24,594 nucleotides of DNA from Candidatus Omnitrophota bacterium (GTDB lineage: Bacteria; Omnitrophota; Koll11; Duberdicusellales; 4484-171). The notes beneath the pieces are model-generated. The model saw only the letters and a list, made by a program, of their open reading frames with translations. It did not search any database and had not been told where the DNA came from. Where the stretch lies: positions 1-24,594 of the forward strand of contig JAUYCY010000005.1 in assembly GCA_030692055.1 (NCBI GenBank), in the 5' to 3' direction. Below are positions 6,617-14,895 of the stretch, in pieces (the stretch's first letter is position 1; every line of letters starts with the position of its first letter). The translations under genes and the position numbers were made by a program.

Positions 6617-6766
6617 ATCAACCAGTCTCCGCGGCAAGCCGCGGAGTATGTTCTATACTGATATTATCACTGGTTCATTCATTGCCTTGGAATGAGGTCA
6701 ATTACGTTTACGATTTCGGCTTCATCCCCGTGGCAAACCACGGGGTATTCGCCAAGAGAGAATAAA
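6617..6766 (-). repeat. 150-bp two-hairpin repeat, copy A
   Basis: One of four near-identical 150-bp copies (others at 14204, 14707 and 24444). Read on the minus strand it runs from TTTATTCTCTC to ACTGGTTGAT. It has hairpins CCCCGTGG/CCACGGGG (here with loop TTTG), CATTC/GAATG and CTCCGCGG-CTTG-CCGCGGAG, the last enclosed by AACCAGT/ACTGGTT. It lies about 27 bases downstream of the ferredoxin gene. It is non-coding; the architecture resembles non-autonomous IS200/IS605-type elements, but that is inference. Confidence 0.8.
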
Positions 6767-6792
6767 TATAATTTGAAGTTTATATGATAGTA

Positions 6793-6978
6793 TTAGTCCT
6801 CTATGATAATAGCGTTAACTGGGCACTGAGAGGCAACTTCATGAAGATCACAACTGGAACACTTTGGGGCTTTTACTTTGGCAATACCGTCTCCAGGCAT
6901 CTCAAAACAATCAGGGCAATTATTTACGCATAAACCGCAACCAACGCATATACTCTCATCGATAGTTATCTTTGCCAT
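6793..6978 (-). CDS. Ferredoxin, single [4Fe-4S] cluster type
   Basis: A 61-residue electron carrier. Ligands are C11, C14 and C17 (CVGCGLC) with C52 before a proline (QCPVNAI). C21 and a Cys in the C40-C43 pair match the disulfide positions of Thermotoga-type mono-cluster ferredoxins. The second motif is CSSC-x8-CP rather than a complete clostridial repeat, so one cluster is most likely. The start ATG 6978 is set by AAAGGAGG five to six bases upstream; a longer frame to 7002 has no ribosome site. It is the last gene after porB, 112 bases downstream, and is the obvious electron acceptor of the pyruvate oxidoreductase. Its leader holds conserved linkers and hairpins shared with groES and groEL. 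Confidence 0.9.
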   Translation of the reverse strand: MAKITIDESICVGCGLCVNNCPDCFEMPGDGIAKVKAPKCSSCDLHEVASQCPVNAIIIED

Positions 6979-7090
6979 TTTTTCCTCCTTTAATGACGAC
7001 ACAACTTACGGCAACCTACCGACGAACGTAAGTTGTATGTCGGAATTAAATCCTTGACATCTTTGATGTCAAGGATAGTCTCGTTTGACT
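6979..7090 (-). promoter_or_regulatory. Hairpin leader of the ferredoxin gene (shared leader module)
   Basis: From the porB stop, minus strand: a GTCAAACGAGAC linker, hairpin ATCCTTGACATC-AAA-GATGTCAAGGAT (7076-7050), linker TTTAATTCC, a second hairpin with ACAACTTACG/CGTAAGTTGT arms (7041-6998), then GTCATTAAAGGAGG and the ATG. The TTTAATTCC and GTCATTAAAGGAGG blocks are identical in the groEL and groES leaders, while the hairpin sequences differ. Confidence 0.6.
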
Positions 7091-8014
7091 TTATTCTGGT
7101 TTCTGTAAACTGGTTTCTGGTTTCTTATTCAATCCGTAATATTCTATATTTTTATTTGCTACTTCTTGTAATGCCGCCAATGCAGCATTATCCTTAAATA
7201 AATGCTTAAACCTGCTTTGCGGCTTTATATAATCAGTTATGGGTTTAGGGGTAGGCACTTTAAAAACATTAGTCATTTTGCCGTTTTCATATTCAACTAA
7301 CGGATAAAGCCCGCAGGTAACAGCTGCTTTTGCTACCTCTAAGGTTAAACTTGATTCATGACCCCAACCTAACGGACAAGGCACATGAATTTGAATATAC
7401 TTAGGCCCACGGATATCAAGTGCTTTTTTGACCTTTCTCTGTAAGTCCGGGATATACCCCACAGAAGCAGTTGCGGCATAAGGTATAAAATGGGCCGCGC
7501 ATATTTCAACTAAGGGCTTTTTCTTACGCCAATTACCTTTCCAAGTAGTACCGGCAGGAGATGTGGTGGTATTTGCAGCTAAAGGAGTAAGGCCGCTTCT
7601 TTGTATTCCGGTATTCATATAAGCCTCATTATCATAGCAAACATATAAAATATCGTGACCCCTCTCAAGCATTCCGCTTAGAGCTTGTAACCCTATATCA
7701 GCTGTTCCGCCGTCTCCGCCTTGCGCAATCACGCGGATAGTGTCAATTTTACCTAAATATCGCAGCGCCGCCTCAACTCCTGAAGCAACAGCAGCAGAAT
7801 TCTCAAATAACGAGTGAATCCAAGGAACGCGCCAACTTGTCTCAGGGGCTTTTGTAGAAAAAACCTCTAAACATCCGGTAGCATTAGCTACAATGGTATT
7901 CTTACCCGCCACATCAGCAACTATACGCGCAGCCATGGATTGTCCGCAACCTGCGCAAGCAGTATGGCCGGAAACAAACAAATGTTCCTGAAAATGGTTA
8001 AAATCTTCAGACAT
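7091..8014 (-). CDS. porB: Pyruvate:ferredoxin oxidoreductase, beta subunit (TPP-binding)
   Basis: A 307-residue cytosolic subunit that binds thiamine pyrophosphate and a [4Fe-4S] cluster and decarboxylates pyruvate to acetyl-CoA with ferredoxin reduction. HTACAGCGQS supplies two cluster cysteines; further candidates are in TGCLEVF and VTCGLYPL. The TPP/Mg motif is GGDGGTADIGLQAL followed by YDNEAYMNTGIQRSG. TPLAANTTTSPAG and HVPCPLGWG are typical of PorB rather than of 2-oxoglutarate enzymes, although other 2-oxoacids cannot be excluded. The start overlaps the end of porA by eight bases with GAGGA upstream, indicating translational coupling. Confidence 0.92.
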   Translation of the reverse strand: MSEDFNHFQEHLFVSGHTACAGCGQSMAARIVADVAGKNTIVANATGCLEVFSTKAPETSWRVPWIHSLFENSAAVASGVEAALRYLGKIDTIRVIAQGGDGGTADIGLQALSGMLERGHDILYVCYDNEAYMNTGIQRSGLTPLAANTTTSPAGTTWKGNWRKKKPLVEICAAHFIPYAATASVGYIPDLQRKVKKALDIRGPKYIQIHVPCPLGWGHESSLTLEVAKAAVTCGLYPLVEYENGKMTNVFKVPTPKPITDYIKPQSRFKHLFKDNAALAALQEVANKNIEYYGLNKKPETSLQKPE

Positions 8015-9182
8015 AGAATTCCTCTTTTAACAAGTCTTCCTTGAGCCCCAAAAATTGGCAACGCACATCGTTTTTCTTGGAAATACTCACCATATCTTTA
8101 ATGGTCTGTAAAGTAATATCTCTTTCTCCTAAACCAGCCACAAAACCGCTTATCTTTGGTTTTTTACTTGCAAACAAAGACTTAACTTCCGTATATACCG
8201 GCCCTTCGCTGCCCAAAGATATGGCTTTATCAAGGACTAATACTTTTCCTACACCAGCTAAGGCATTCGCGACTTGCTCTTTAGGGAAAGGCCTATAGGT
8301 AATTATTTTCAAAAGCCCTATCTTTTTACCCTTTGCTCTTTCTTGATCAATATAATCTTTTATTGTTCCACATACCGAACCCATGGCCACTATTGCTACT
8401 TTAGCGTCTTCTAAGCAATATGGTTCGACTAAATCAAGCCCTTTTCTGCCAAAAATTGACTCAAAATCTTTTCCGACCTGAGGAATTAATCCTAAGGTGT
8501 CTTCTAATGTTTTATGCAATGCATAACGCGTTTCTATATATATGGAAGGATCACCCAATAAACCAAAGCTTAAAGGATTTTCGACATCTAACTTATATGG
8601 CGGGGCATAGGCGGGTAAAAATTTTTCTACTTGCTCTTGAGAAGGTATATCCACAGCCTCCATGCCATGGGTTAAGATAAAACCATCCATGTTTACCATT
8701 ACCGGCAGCATGATTTTACGATTCTCAGCTATTTTATAGGCTTGTATAACATAATCAAACGCGTCTTGGTTATTTTCTGCATACACCTGCATCCAGCCGC
8801 TATCGCGCAGGCTGATAGCATCCTGTTGATCATTCCAAATATTAATCGGAGCGCTAATCGCGCGATTAGCATTTACCATAACTATGGGCATGCGCATGCC
8901 GGCAATATTAAATAAAACTTCACTCATATAAATAAGCCCTTGGGAACTAGTAGCGGTAAATACTCTTACTCCTGTTGCCACCGCCCCCAAAACAACGCTT
9001 GCCGCAGAATGTTCGCTTTCTACATTGATGAATTGGGATTTAAGCTCACCATTAGCTACAAAATCAGCCAGGCGCTCTACGATATGAGTCTGCGGAGTAA
9101 TCGGATAAGCCGAGATAACTGCGGGCTTACATAACTTAACAGCTTCTGCTACTGCAAACGAACCTTCGATAAATTGTTTCAT
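8007..9182 (-). CDS. porA: Pyruvate:ferredoxin oxidoreductase, alpha subunit
   Basis: A 391-residue subunit carrying the pyrimidine-binding and transketolase C-terminal-like domains. Family landmarks include GSFAVAEAVKLCKP, AYPITPQTHIVERLAD, the catalytic-region VESEHSAASVVLGA, TATSSQGLIYMSEVLF, and WNDQQDAISLRDSGWMQ with YAENNQDA, which favour pyruvate as substrate. The C-terminal half shows PYCLEDAKVAIVAMGSVCGT and GLLKIITYRPFP. The length is normal for PorA. The ATG at 9182 has no clear Shine-Dalgarno (AAATTTCAG precedes it). Gene order is gamma-delta-alpha-beta, as in archaeal-type four-subunit enzymes. Confidence 0.93.
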   Translation of the reverse strand: MKQFIEGSFAVAEAVKLCKPAVISAYPITPQTHIVERLADFVANGELKSQFINVESEHSAASVVLGAVATGVRVFTATSSQGLIYMSEVLFNIAGMRMPIVMVNANRAISAPINIWNDQQDAISLRDSGWMQVYAENNQDAFDYVIQAYKIAENRKIMLPVMVNMDGFILTHGMEAVDIPSQEQVEKFLPAYAPPYKLDVENPLSFGLLGDPSIYIETRYALHKTLEDTLGLIPQVGKDFESIFGRKGLDLVEPYCLEDAKVAIVAMGSVCGTIKDYIDQERAKGKKIGLLKIITYRPFPKEQVANALAGVGKVLVLDKAISLGSEGPVYTEVKSLFASKKPKISGFVAGLGERDITLQTIKDMVSISKKNDVRCQFLGLKEDLLKEEFYV

Positions 9183-9290
9183 CTGAAATTTTTTATTAGG
9201 TTGCTATAGTAATCGATAATATTTTGTAAAATAATAGGTTATCAAATATTGCTGCGAAATGCTTATATCCACAATCAAATCCAACGATGG

Positions 9291-9338
9291 ACCCAATTAA
9301 CGCGCCTGCGGCGCTCTTTGCTAACGCAAAGATTGGGT
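9291..9338. repeat. Palindromic spacer between porD and porA
   Basis: In the 156-base gap 9183-9338, ACCCAAT (9291-9297) pairs with ATTGGGT (9332-9338). The enclosed bases form two smaller hairpins, GGCGC-type and CTTTGC/GCAAAG. It abuts the porD stop codon. No U-run follows; it could be an RNA-processing or attenuation structure, or another palindrome insertion. Confidence 0.35.
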
Positions 9339-9599
9339 TCATTCTTGCTGCTCTCCAATCATCTCAATATCTTTTTTTGGACAAATATATGCGCAAAGGC
9401 CGCAACCCTTACAATAAAGATAATCAGTATGATAGGTATTTTTCTCTTTGCCTTCAATGCAACCTTCCGGACAAATCAACTTACACAGGCCGCAAGCAAT
9501 GCATTCTTTTTTTAAAAACTTCGGCTTTGTGCTAGAGCGCCACGAACCAGTTTTATTATTTTTAGAAGAACCCGGTTTTCCTACTAATGGTCCAAACAT
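9339..9599 (-). CDS. porD: Pyruvate:ferredoxin oxidoreductase, delta subunit (2[4Fe-4S] ferredoxin-like)
   Basis: An 86-residue subunit with two full CxxCxxCxxxCP motifs, CIACGLCKLICP and CKGCGLCAYICP, which pass electrons from the catalytic cluster to external ferredoxin. The N-terminal KTGSWRSSTKPKF is the usual PorD lead-in. The ATG at 9599 is chosen for that match; a longer frame to 9647 would be encoded by repeat sequence. No convincing Shine-Dalgarno precedes the ATG. The gene is separated from porG by a 7-bp-period repeat array that starts at the porG stop. Confidence 0.9.
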   Translation of the reverse strand: MFGPLVGKPGSSKNNKTGSWRSSTKPKFLKKECIACGLCKLICPEGCIEGKEKNTYHTDYLYCKGCGLCAYICPKKDIEMIGEQQE

Positions 9600-9623
9600 A
9601 TTTATTACTGATAAATTTTTATG

Positions 9624-9766
9624 AAATAACCAATAACCAAGATACAATCACCAAATAAATTCCAATAATCAATACCCAAACTGCTTTGTTGTCTTTGTTT
9701 GATTATTCGAATTTGGTTATTGGTCATTGTTTTGTTTGGTTATTGGAAATTGGAGATTGGTTATTT
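9624..9766. repeat. Heptamer array (TTGGNNA-type), quasi-palindromic, between porG and porD
   Basis: The 165-base gap is mostly degenerate 7-bp units. On the plus strand the right part reads TTGGTTA, TTGGTCA, then TTGGTTA, TTGGAAA, TTGGAGA, TTGGTTA; the left part has the complementary AACCAAT-type units. The ends AAATAACCAAT (9624-9634) and ATTGGTTATTT (9756-9766) are perfectly complementary, so transcripts could fold into a long hairpin. The array overlaps the porG stop codon. Confidence 0.65.
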
Positions 9767-10307
9767 AAACTACTGCTTCATATCCTCTCTTTACTGCTTC
9801 TATATTTTTATCTAACACCTCAGGTTTACCCGCAAATCTTTTCTTTATCGCTTCGTATATAGATTCTATCTTTATTTCTCCGGTTGCCTTGGCAAATGCT
9901 CCCAATAAAACAGTATTACTAAAGGGCTTACCGATAACTTCTAGGGCAATTTTTTCTGCAGGTAATATTACTAGCTTTACGCCCTTAGGAACTTTAATAG
10001 TTCCGGTATCTTCTCTTGTGGCAACAATCGCAACGCCTTCCTTTTTCATTCCAGAAAAACAATTTTCACTCTTAATTAAGGTGGGGTCAATGACGAGAAC
10101 ATAGCCGGGATTATAGATTTTTGAACGTAGCCTTACCGGTTTGGTATCAAACCTCAAAAAAGCATTCATGGGCGCGCCCATACGTGCTGCGCCAAAACTA
10201 GGGAACGCATACGTATATATGTTTTGGTGAAAAAATGCTTCTCCTAAAATTGCAGCGGTAGTAATCGCGCCTTGGCCTGCCCTTGCAAATACTTTGATTT
10301 CTTTCAT
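9765..10307 (-). CDS. porG: Pyruvate:ferredoxin oxidoreductase, gamma subunit
   Basis: A 180-residue subunit with the CoA-associated gamma domain: KVFARAGQGAITTAAILG at the N-terminus, then YAFPSFGAARMGAPMNAFLR and VLVIDPTLI, and near the C-terminus NTVLLGAFAKATG. It is required for the four-subunit enzyme. It is the first gene of the operon. The ATG has no Shine-Dalgarno, and the predicted -10 box ends about nine bases upstream, so the transcript may start within two or three bases of the ATG. Confidence 0.92.
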   Translation of the reverse strand: MKEIKVFARAGQGAITTAAILGEAFFHQNIYTYAFPSFGAARMGAPMNAFLRFDTKPVRLRSKIYNPGYVLVIDPTLIKSENCFSGMKKEGVAIVATREDTGTIKVPKGVKLVILPAEKIALEVIGKPFSNTVLLGAFAKATGEIKIESIYEAIKKRFAGKPEVLDKNIEAVKRGYEAVV

Positions 10308-10315
10308 AAGGAAAG

Positions 10316-10343
10316 GTTATATCATAAAATTGAGAAAAGGCAA
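10316..10343 (-). promoter_or_regulatory. Candidate por operon promoter
   Basis: On the minus strand TTGCCT (10343-10338) and TATAAC (10321-10316) are spaced by 16 bases. The expected start, near 10309, is almost at the porG ATG (10307), implying a leaderless or nearly leaderless mRNA. Confidence 0.5.
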
Positions 10344-10378
10344 GAAAAAAACTTGTTCTTTAAGCGGTGCGGCGAAAG

Positions 10379-11728
10379 CTAACCGTTCATCCAAAATATT
10401 TTCTCGCCATTTTCTTTAATGAGGCTGGATACAACTTCTACTATCTTTGGATCATATCTTAAGCCAGAGCCTTCTTCTAACTCTTGACGGGCTCTTTCTA
10501 AGCCTAATGCTTCCCGGTAAGGCCTGTGATGAGTCATTGATTCCAAAACATCGCTTACCGCTAAAAGGCGGGCCTCAAAAAGTATATCGTCGCCCTTAAG
10601 TTTACGAGGATACCCTGAACCGTCAAGACGCTCATGGTGCTGATAAATTGTCTCCGATAAAGGAAAAGGAAATTCAATATCCTTTATAAGGTCATAACAG
10701 TTCTTGGAATGTTCTTGGATTAGACTGTACTCTAAGTCGGTTAATTTACCAGGCTTGTTTAAAATATCTAAAGGAATACTGATTTTGCCCAAATCATGAA
10801 GTTCTCCTGCCAAACGTATTCCCAAGAGGCGGTTTTCATCCCATTGCAGGGCTTTTGCGATAATTTCCGCAATATTTGCCACATGGCGAGTATGGCTAAA
10901 TGTATAAGGGTCACGCATCTCTAAAGCCTTTCCTAAAATCTTTAAGCTATTTATCAACATATCTAAGCGTTCTTTTTCTAAATTTGCATAGGCAGTCATA
11001 TCTCTGGTCATACCCATAGTTCCGATAATTTTACCTGCGCTATCATACATAGGAATTTTGGTTGTTATCACTTGATTCCATGTTCCGTCAGGCAAAATTG
11101 TGCGTTCAATTTTTCCTATGATTGGTTTTCCGGTATTTAAAATGCAATTGTCGTCTTTAAACATCTGCTCTGCCTGCTGGCGAGGGAAAAAATCAAAGTC
11201 AGTCTTACCTACTATCTCGTCTGATTTTAGCCCCACTCCTTGCGTATAGAATTTATTAACTTTTATAATACGGTTGTTGATATCTTTGAAATAAATTGCC
11301 TCCGGCAGATTATCTAGAAGGCCTTGAAGAAAATCCTTTTCTAATTCAAACTTACTCTCCATCTCTTTATGGGAAGAAATATTCTCAATAATACCTTCTA
11401 AATATTCCTTTTTATCTTCAAAGGCCACCAAGGAAGCTGAGATAGCCACCCAAAAAGATTTATCACTTTTATCTTTAAAGATTGTCTCAAAAAACTTAGC
11501 TTTCCCTTCTCTTTTTATAAGCCGGTAGAACTCATCTCTATCTTTGAAATTTACAAAAAAGCTGCTTAATCTTTCTTTCTTTAATTCTATTTTGGAAGGA
11601 TAACCCAGCATATGGGCTAAGGTAGAATTGACGATAAGGAATCTTTCATAAGGCAGGAGCTCGTATTTGAATAACCCTATGCCTAAATGGTCAGCAGTAG
11701 AAATGTTAAGATAAAAAGTGTCTTTCAT
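10379..11728 (-). CDS. PAS-PAS-HD-GYP domain protein (probable cyclic di-GMP phosphodiesterase)
   Basis: About 449 residues from the ATG at 11728. The first PAS domain contains RFLIVNSTLAHMLGY; the second follows a short helix and contains PEAIYFKDINNRIIKVNK and DFDFFPRQQAEQMF, with its C-terminal PAC part at IPMYDSAGKIIGTMGMTRD. The C-terminal HD-GYP domain has GELHDLGKISIP, then YQHHERLDGSGYP, so both the HD and GYP signatures are intact, predicting hydrolysis of cyclic di-GMP. There is no membrane helix, so it is a cytosolic sensor. An in-frame extension to 11803 exists, but a TATAAT at 11753-11748 lies inside it, so ATG 11728 is preferred; neither start has a good Shine-Dalgarno. It follows groEL on the same strand, beyond a terminator. 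Confidence 0.85.
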   Translation of the reverse strand: MKDTFYLNISTADHLGIGLFKYELLPYERFLIVNSTLAHMLGYPSKIELKKERLSSFFVNFKDRDEFYRLIKREGKAKFFETIFKDKSDKSFWVAISASLVAFEDKKEYLEGIIENISSHKEMESKFELEKDFLQGLLDNLPEAIYFKDINNRIIKVNKFYTQGVGLKSDEIVGKTDFDFFPRQQAEQMFKDDNCILNTGKPIIGKIERTILPDGTWNQVITTKIPMYDSAGKIIGTMGMTRDMTAYANLEKERLDMLINSLKILGKALEMRDPYTFSHTRHVANIAEIIAKALQWDENRLLGIRLAGELHDLGKISIPLDILNKPGKLTDLEYSLIQEHSKNCYDLIKDIEFPFPLSETIYQHHERLDGSGYPRKLKGDDILFEARLLAVSDVLESMTHHRPYREALGLERARQELEEGSGLRYDPKIVEVVSSLIKENGEKIFWMNG

Positions 11729-11856
11729 CGTACCACGGATTGATTTAATTATACCATTAGCCATAAAAAAATCTACAAGAAAATCGCTTCGCGATAACTT
11801 CAATGCGATTTTCAGTGGTTAGGAAAGTGTTTTATACTTTCCTATACCATAAAAAT

Positions 11857-11885
11857 AAAAACCCCCGTCGCAAAACGGGGGTTTT
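11857..11885 (-). terminator. Intrinsic terminator of the groESL operon
   Basis: AAAACCCCCGT and ACGGGGGTTTT form a strong stem; on the minus strand it is followed by TTTTTATTTTT. The poly-A/T flanks on both sides could also let it act on the plus strand. Confidence 0.85.
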
Positions 11886-11944
11886 GAATTAACCTGATTT
11901 GTTCATCCCACCTCTTCTATGCACTCGGCGGGATAATTCATACT

Positions 11945-12007
11945 ATCATTTTTCCTGCGGAGCGTCCCCGTAAGGGGGCTGCGTGCTTACGCACTTGGAA
12001 AAATGAT
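11945..12007. repeat. Inverted repeat just downstream of groEL
   Basis: ATCATTTTTCC (11945-11955) and GGAAAAATGAT (11997-12007) are perfectly complementary, about 41 bases apart, with small hairpins (CCCC-GTAA-GGGG type) inside. It starts eight bases after the groEL stop codon and may stabilise the mRNA end or be a palindrome insertion. Confidence 0.45.
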
Positions 12008-12014
12008 GTGTTCA

Positions 12015-13643
<1,629 letters not shown>

Positions 13644-13839
13644 TTATTATACCTCCTTTAATGACCCCGACGTATCGGGGGAATTAAACCCCACACCCAG
13701 CAGTTCATTTTACTACCTTACGATATAGGGTTTACTATTCTATTTTTTATTGAGCTTACTCGCCACACCGAGTTATCTGGGTGTGGGGTCAAATTCGACT
13801 ACATCCCAACGTTATGTCGGGATAAGTCTCATTTGATTA
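13644..13839 (-). promoter_or_regulatory. Hairpin leader of groEL (shared leader module)
   Basis: From the groES stop, minus strand: TAATCAAATGAGAC; hairpin ATCCCGAC/GTTGGGAT; GTCGAATTTGA, whose ATTTGA can pair back with TCAAAT; an outer stem CCCCACACCCAG with CTGGGTGTGGGG (13 perfect pairs, 13789-13777 with 13700-13688); TTTAATTCC; hairpin CCCCGATACGTCGGGG (13680-13665); then GTCATTAAAGGAGG. No separate promoter is evident. It could process the mRNA or set the GroEL:GroES ratio; that is inference. Confidence 0.6.
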
Positions 13840-14124
13840 TCAAATAATCGCTAAAATATCCTCTTCCCTAACAATTAAATACTCTTCGCCACCTATGGTT
13901 ATTTCTGTCCCTGAATATTTGCCATACAATACCGTATCCCCAACCTTTACTGATAGAGGAATTACTTTACCTTCCTCTGTCTTTTTGCCAGTTCCAATAG
14001 CAACCACCTTGCCTTCTTGTGGCTTTTCTTTTGCCGTATCCGGAAGCACAATGCCTCCTTTTGTTTTTTCTTGCCCTTCAGACGGCTGAATTACTACTCT
14101 GTCTCCCAATGGTTTAACCTTCAT
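13840..14124 (-). CDS. groES: 10-kDa co-chaperonin GroES
   Basis: A normal-length 94-residue co-chaperonin that caps Gro[40 protein letters not shown] sequence covers the conserved N-terminal strand and the mobile loop (KGGIVLP); [17 protein letters not shown] and [14 protein letters not shown] form the rest of the barrel. AAAGGAGG precedes the ATG. It is the first gene of the CIRCE-controlled operon, but its ATG is almost 400 bases from the promoter because the leader contains copy B of the 150-bp repeat. Confidence 0.98.
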   Translation of the reverse strand: MKVKPLGDRVVIQPSEGQEKTKGGIVLPDTAKEKPQEGKVVAIGTGKKTEEGKVIPLSVKVGDTVLYGKYSGTEITIGGEEYLIVREEDILAII

Positions 14125-14496
14125 AACCTAACACCTCCTTTAATGACCCCGATAAATCGGGGGAATTAAACCCCGCCCTTTTGGCGAGGCTATAATTATT
14201 TAAATCAACCAGTCTCCGCGGCAAGCCGCGGAGTATGTTCTATGCTAATATTATCACTGGTTCATTCATTGCCTTAGAATGAGGTCAACTACGTTTACGA
14301 TTTCGGCTTCATCCCCATGGCAAGCCACGGGGTATTCGCCGAGAGAGAATAAAACACTGTTTGCCTTTTGGCTAAACGCTATGTGTTATAACACTTTAAA
14401 CTCTATCCAGCCAAAAGGGCGGGGTCAAATTCGGCTACCCAGCAGGGTGTCCTGTTGGACTACGTCCCGACGTAACGTCGGGGCTGCTTTATTTGA
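14125..14496 (-). promoter_or_regulatory. Long structured groES leader (shared leader module plus inserted repeat)
   Basis: Directly after CIRCE the minus strand reads ATCAAATAAAGCAG; hairpins CCCGACG/CGTCGGG and GTCC/GGAC; CTGC pairing back to GCAG; GAATTTGA; a 16-bp stem ACCCCGCCCTTTTGGC (14425-14410) with its exact complement (14185-14170); TTTAATTCC; hairpin CCCCGATTTATCGGGG (14162-14147); then GTCATTAAAGGAGG. The loop of the 16-bp stem contains repeat copy B. Confidence 0.6.
14204..14353 (-). repeat. 150-bp two-hairpin repeat, copy B
   Basis: Full-length copy, same orientation as A and C, with a few substitutions (for example CCCATGG in one arm of the CCCCGTGG hairpin, giving a mismatch). 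It lies in the groES 5' untranslated region. Confidence 0.8.
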
Positions 14497-14523
14497 TTAG
14501 CACTCTCTACCTTAGAGTGCTAA
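14497..14523. promoter_or_regulatory. CIRCE operator (HrcA binding site)
   Basis: TTAGCACTC-N9-GAGTGCTAA is a perfect match to the CIRCE consensus. It overlaps the expected transcription start of groESL. HrcA represses through this element in the absence of heat stress, and its activity depends on GroEL. No hrcA gene lies in the window. Confidence 0.97.
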
Positions 14524-14526
14524 AGC

Positions 14527-14554
14527 ATTCTATTTGTAAAAAATATCTTGTCAA
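14527..14554 (-). promoter_or_regulatory. groESL promoter
   Basis: On the minus strand a perfect TTGACA (14554-14549) and TAGAAT (14532-14527) are spaced by 16 bases, immediately upstream of CIRCE. Confidence 0.85.
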
Positions 14555-14589
14555 GTTTTTTTTTGAAGATTTTATGTAGCGGAAGGTAA

Positions 14590-14690
14590 ACCCCGTTAGA
14601 AAGCTCGACCAGTTAGAAATATCTTTTCTAACGGGCCTCGCTGTATTTTTTCACCCCACCCACAGGGCAGGGCTTTCTTTCTAACGGGGT
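14590..14690. repeat. Nested inverted repeat between coaX and the groESL promoter
   Basis: ACCCCGTTAGAAAG (14590-14603) is perfectly complementary to CTTTCTAACGGGGT (14677-14690). Inside, a further TTAGAAA/TTTCTAA pair can replace the outer one, so alternative folds exist. No U-run follows on either strand. The 288-base gap 14524-14811 otherwise holds the groESL promoter and repeat copy C. Confidence 0.5.
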
Positions 14691-14706
14691 AAACCCCCAC
14701 CCAAAA

Positions 14707-14895
14707 ATCAACCAGTCTCCGCGGCAAGCCGCGGAGTATGTTCTATACTGATATTATCACTGGTTCATTCATTGCCTTGGAATGAGGTTAACTACGTTTA
14801 CGATTTCGGCTTCATCCCCGTGGTCCAGCCTTCGTAGCCGAAGCTACTTCGGCGGAGTAGGCCAAGCCACGGGGTATTCGCCGAGAGAGAATAAA
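14707..14895 (-). repeat. 150-bp two-hairpin repeat, copy C, with a 39-bp nested insertion
   Basis: Identical in architecture to the other copies but 189 bp long: 39 extra bases follow CCCCGTGG in its loop region. The extra piece is itself palindromic (GCCGAAG-CTA-CTTCGGC). The TTTATTCTCTC end of the element forms the 3' end of coaX. Confidence 0.8.

Noticed and set aside
14279..14500. Open frame of 73 codons in the groES leader
   Set aside because: It reads repeat copy B and the leader on the strand opposite to transcription, and ends in CIRCE. No coding signal.
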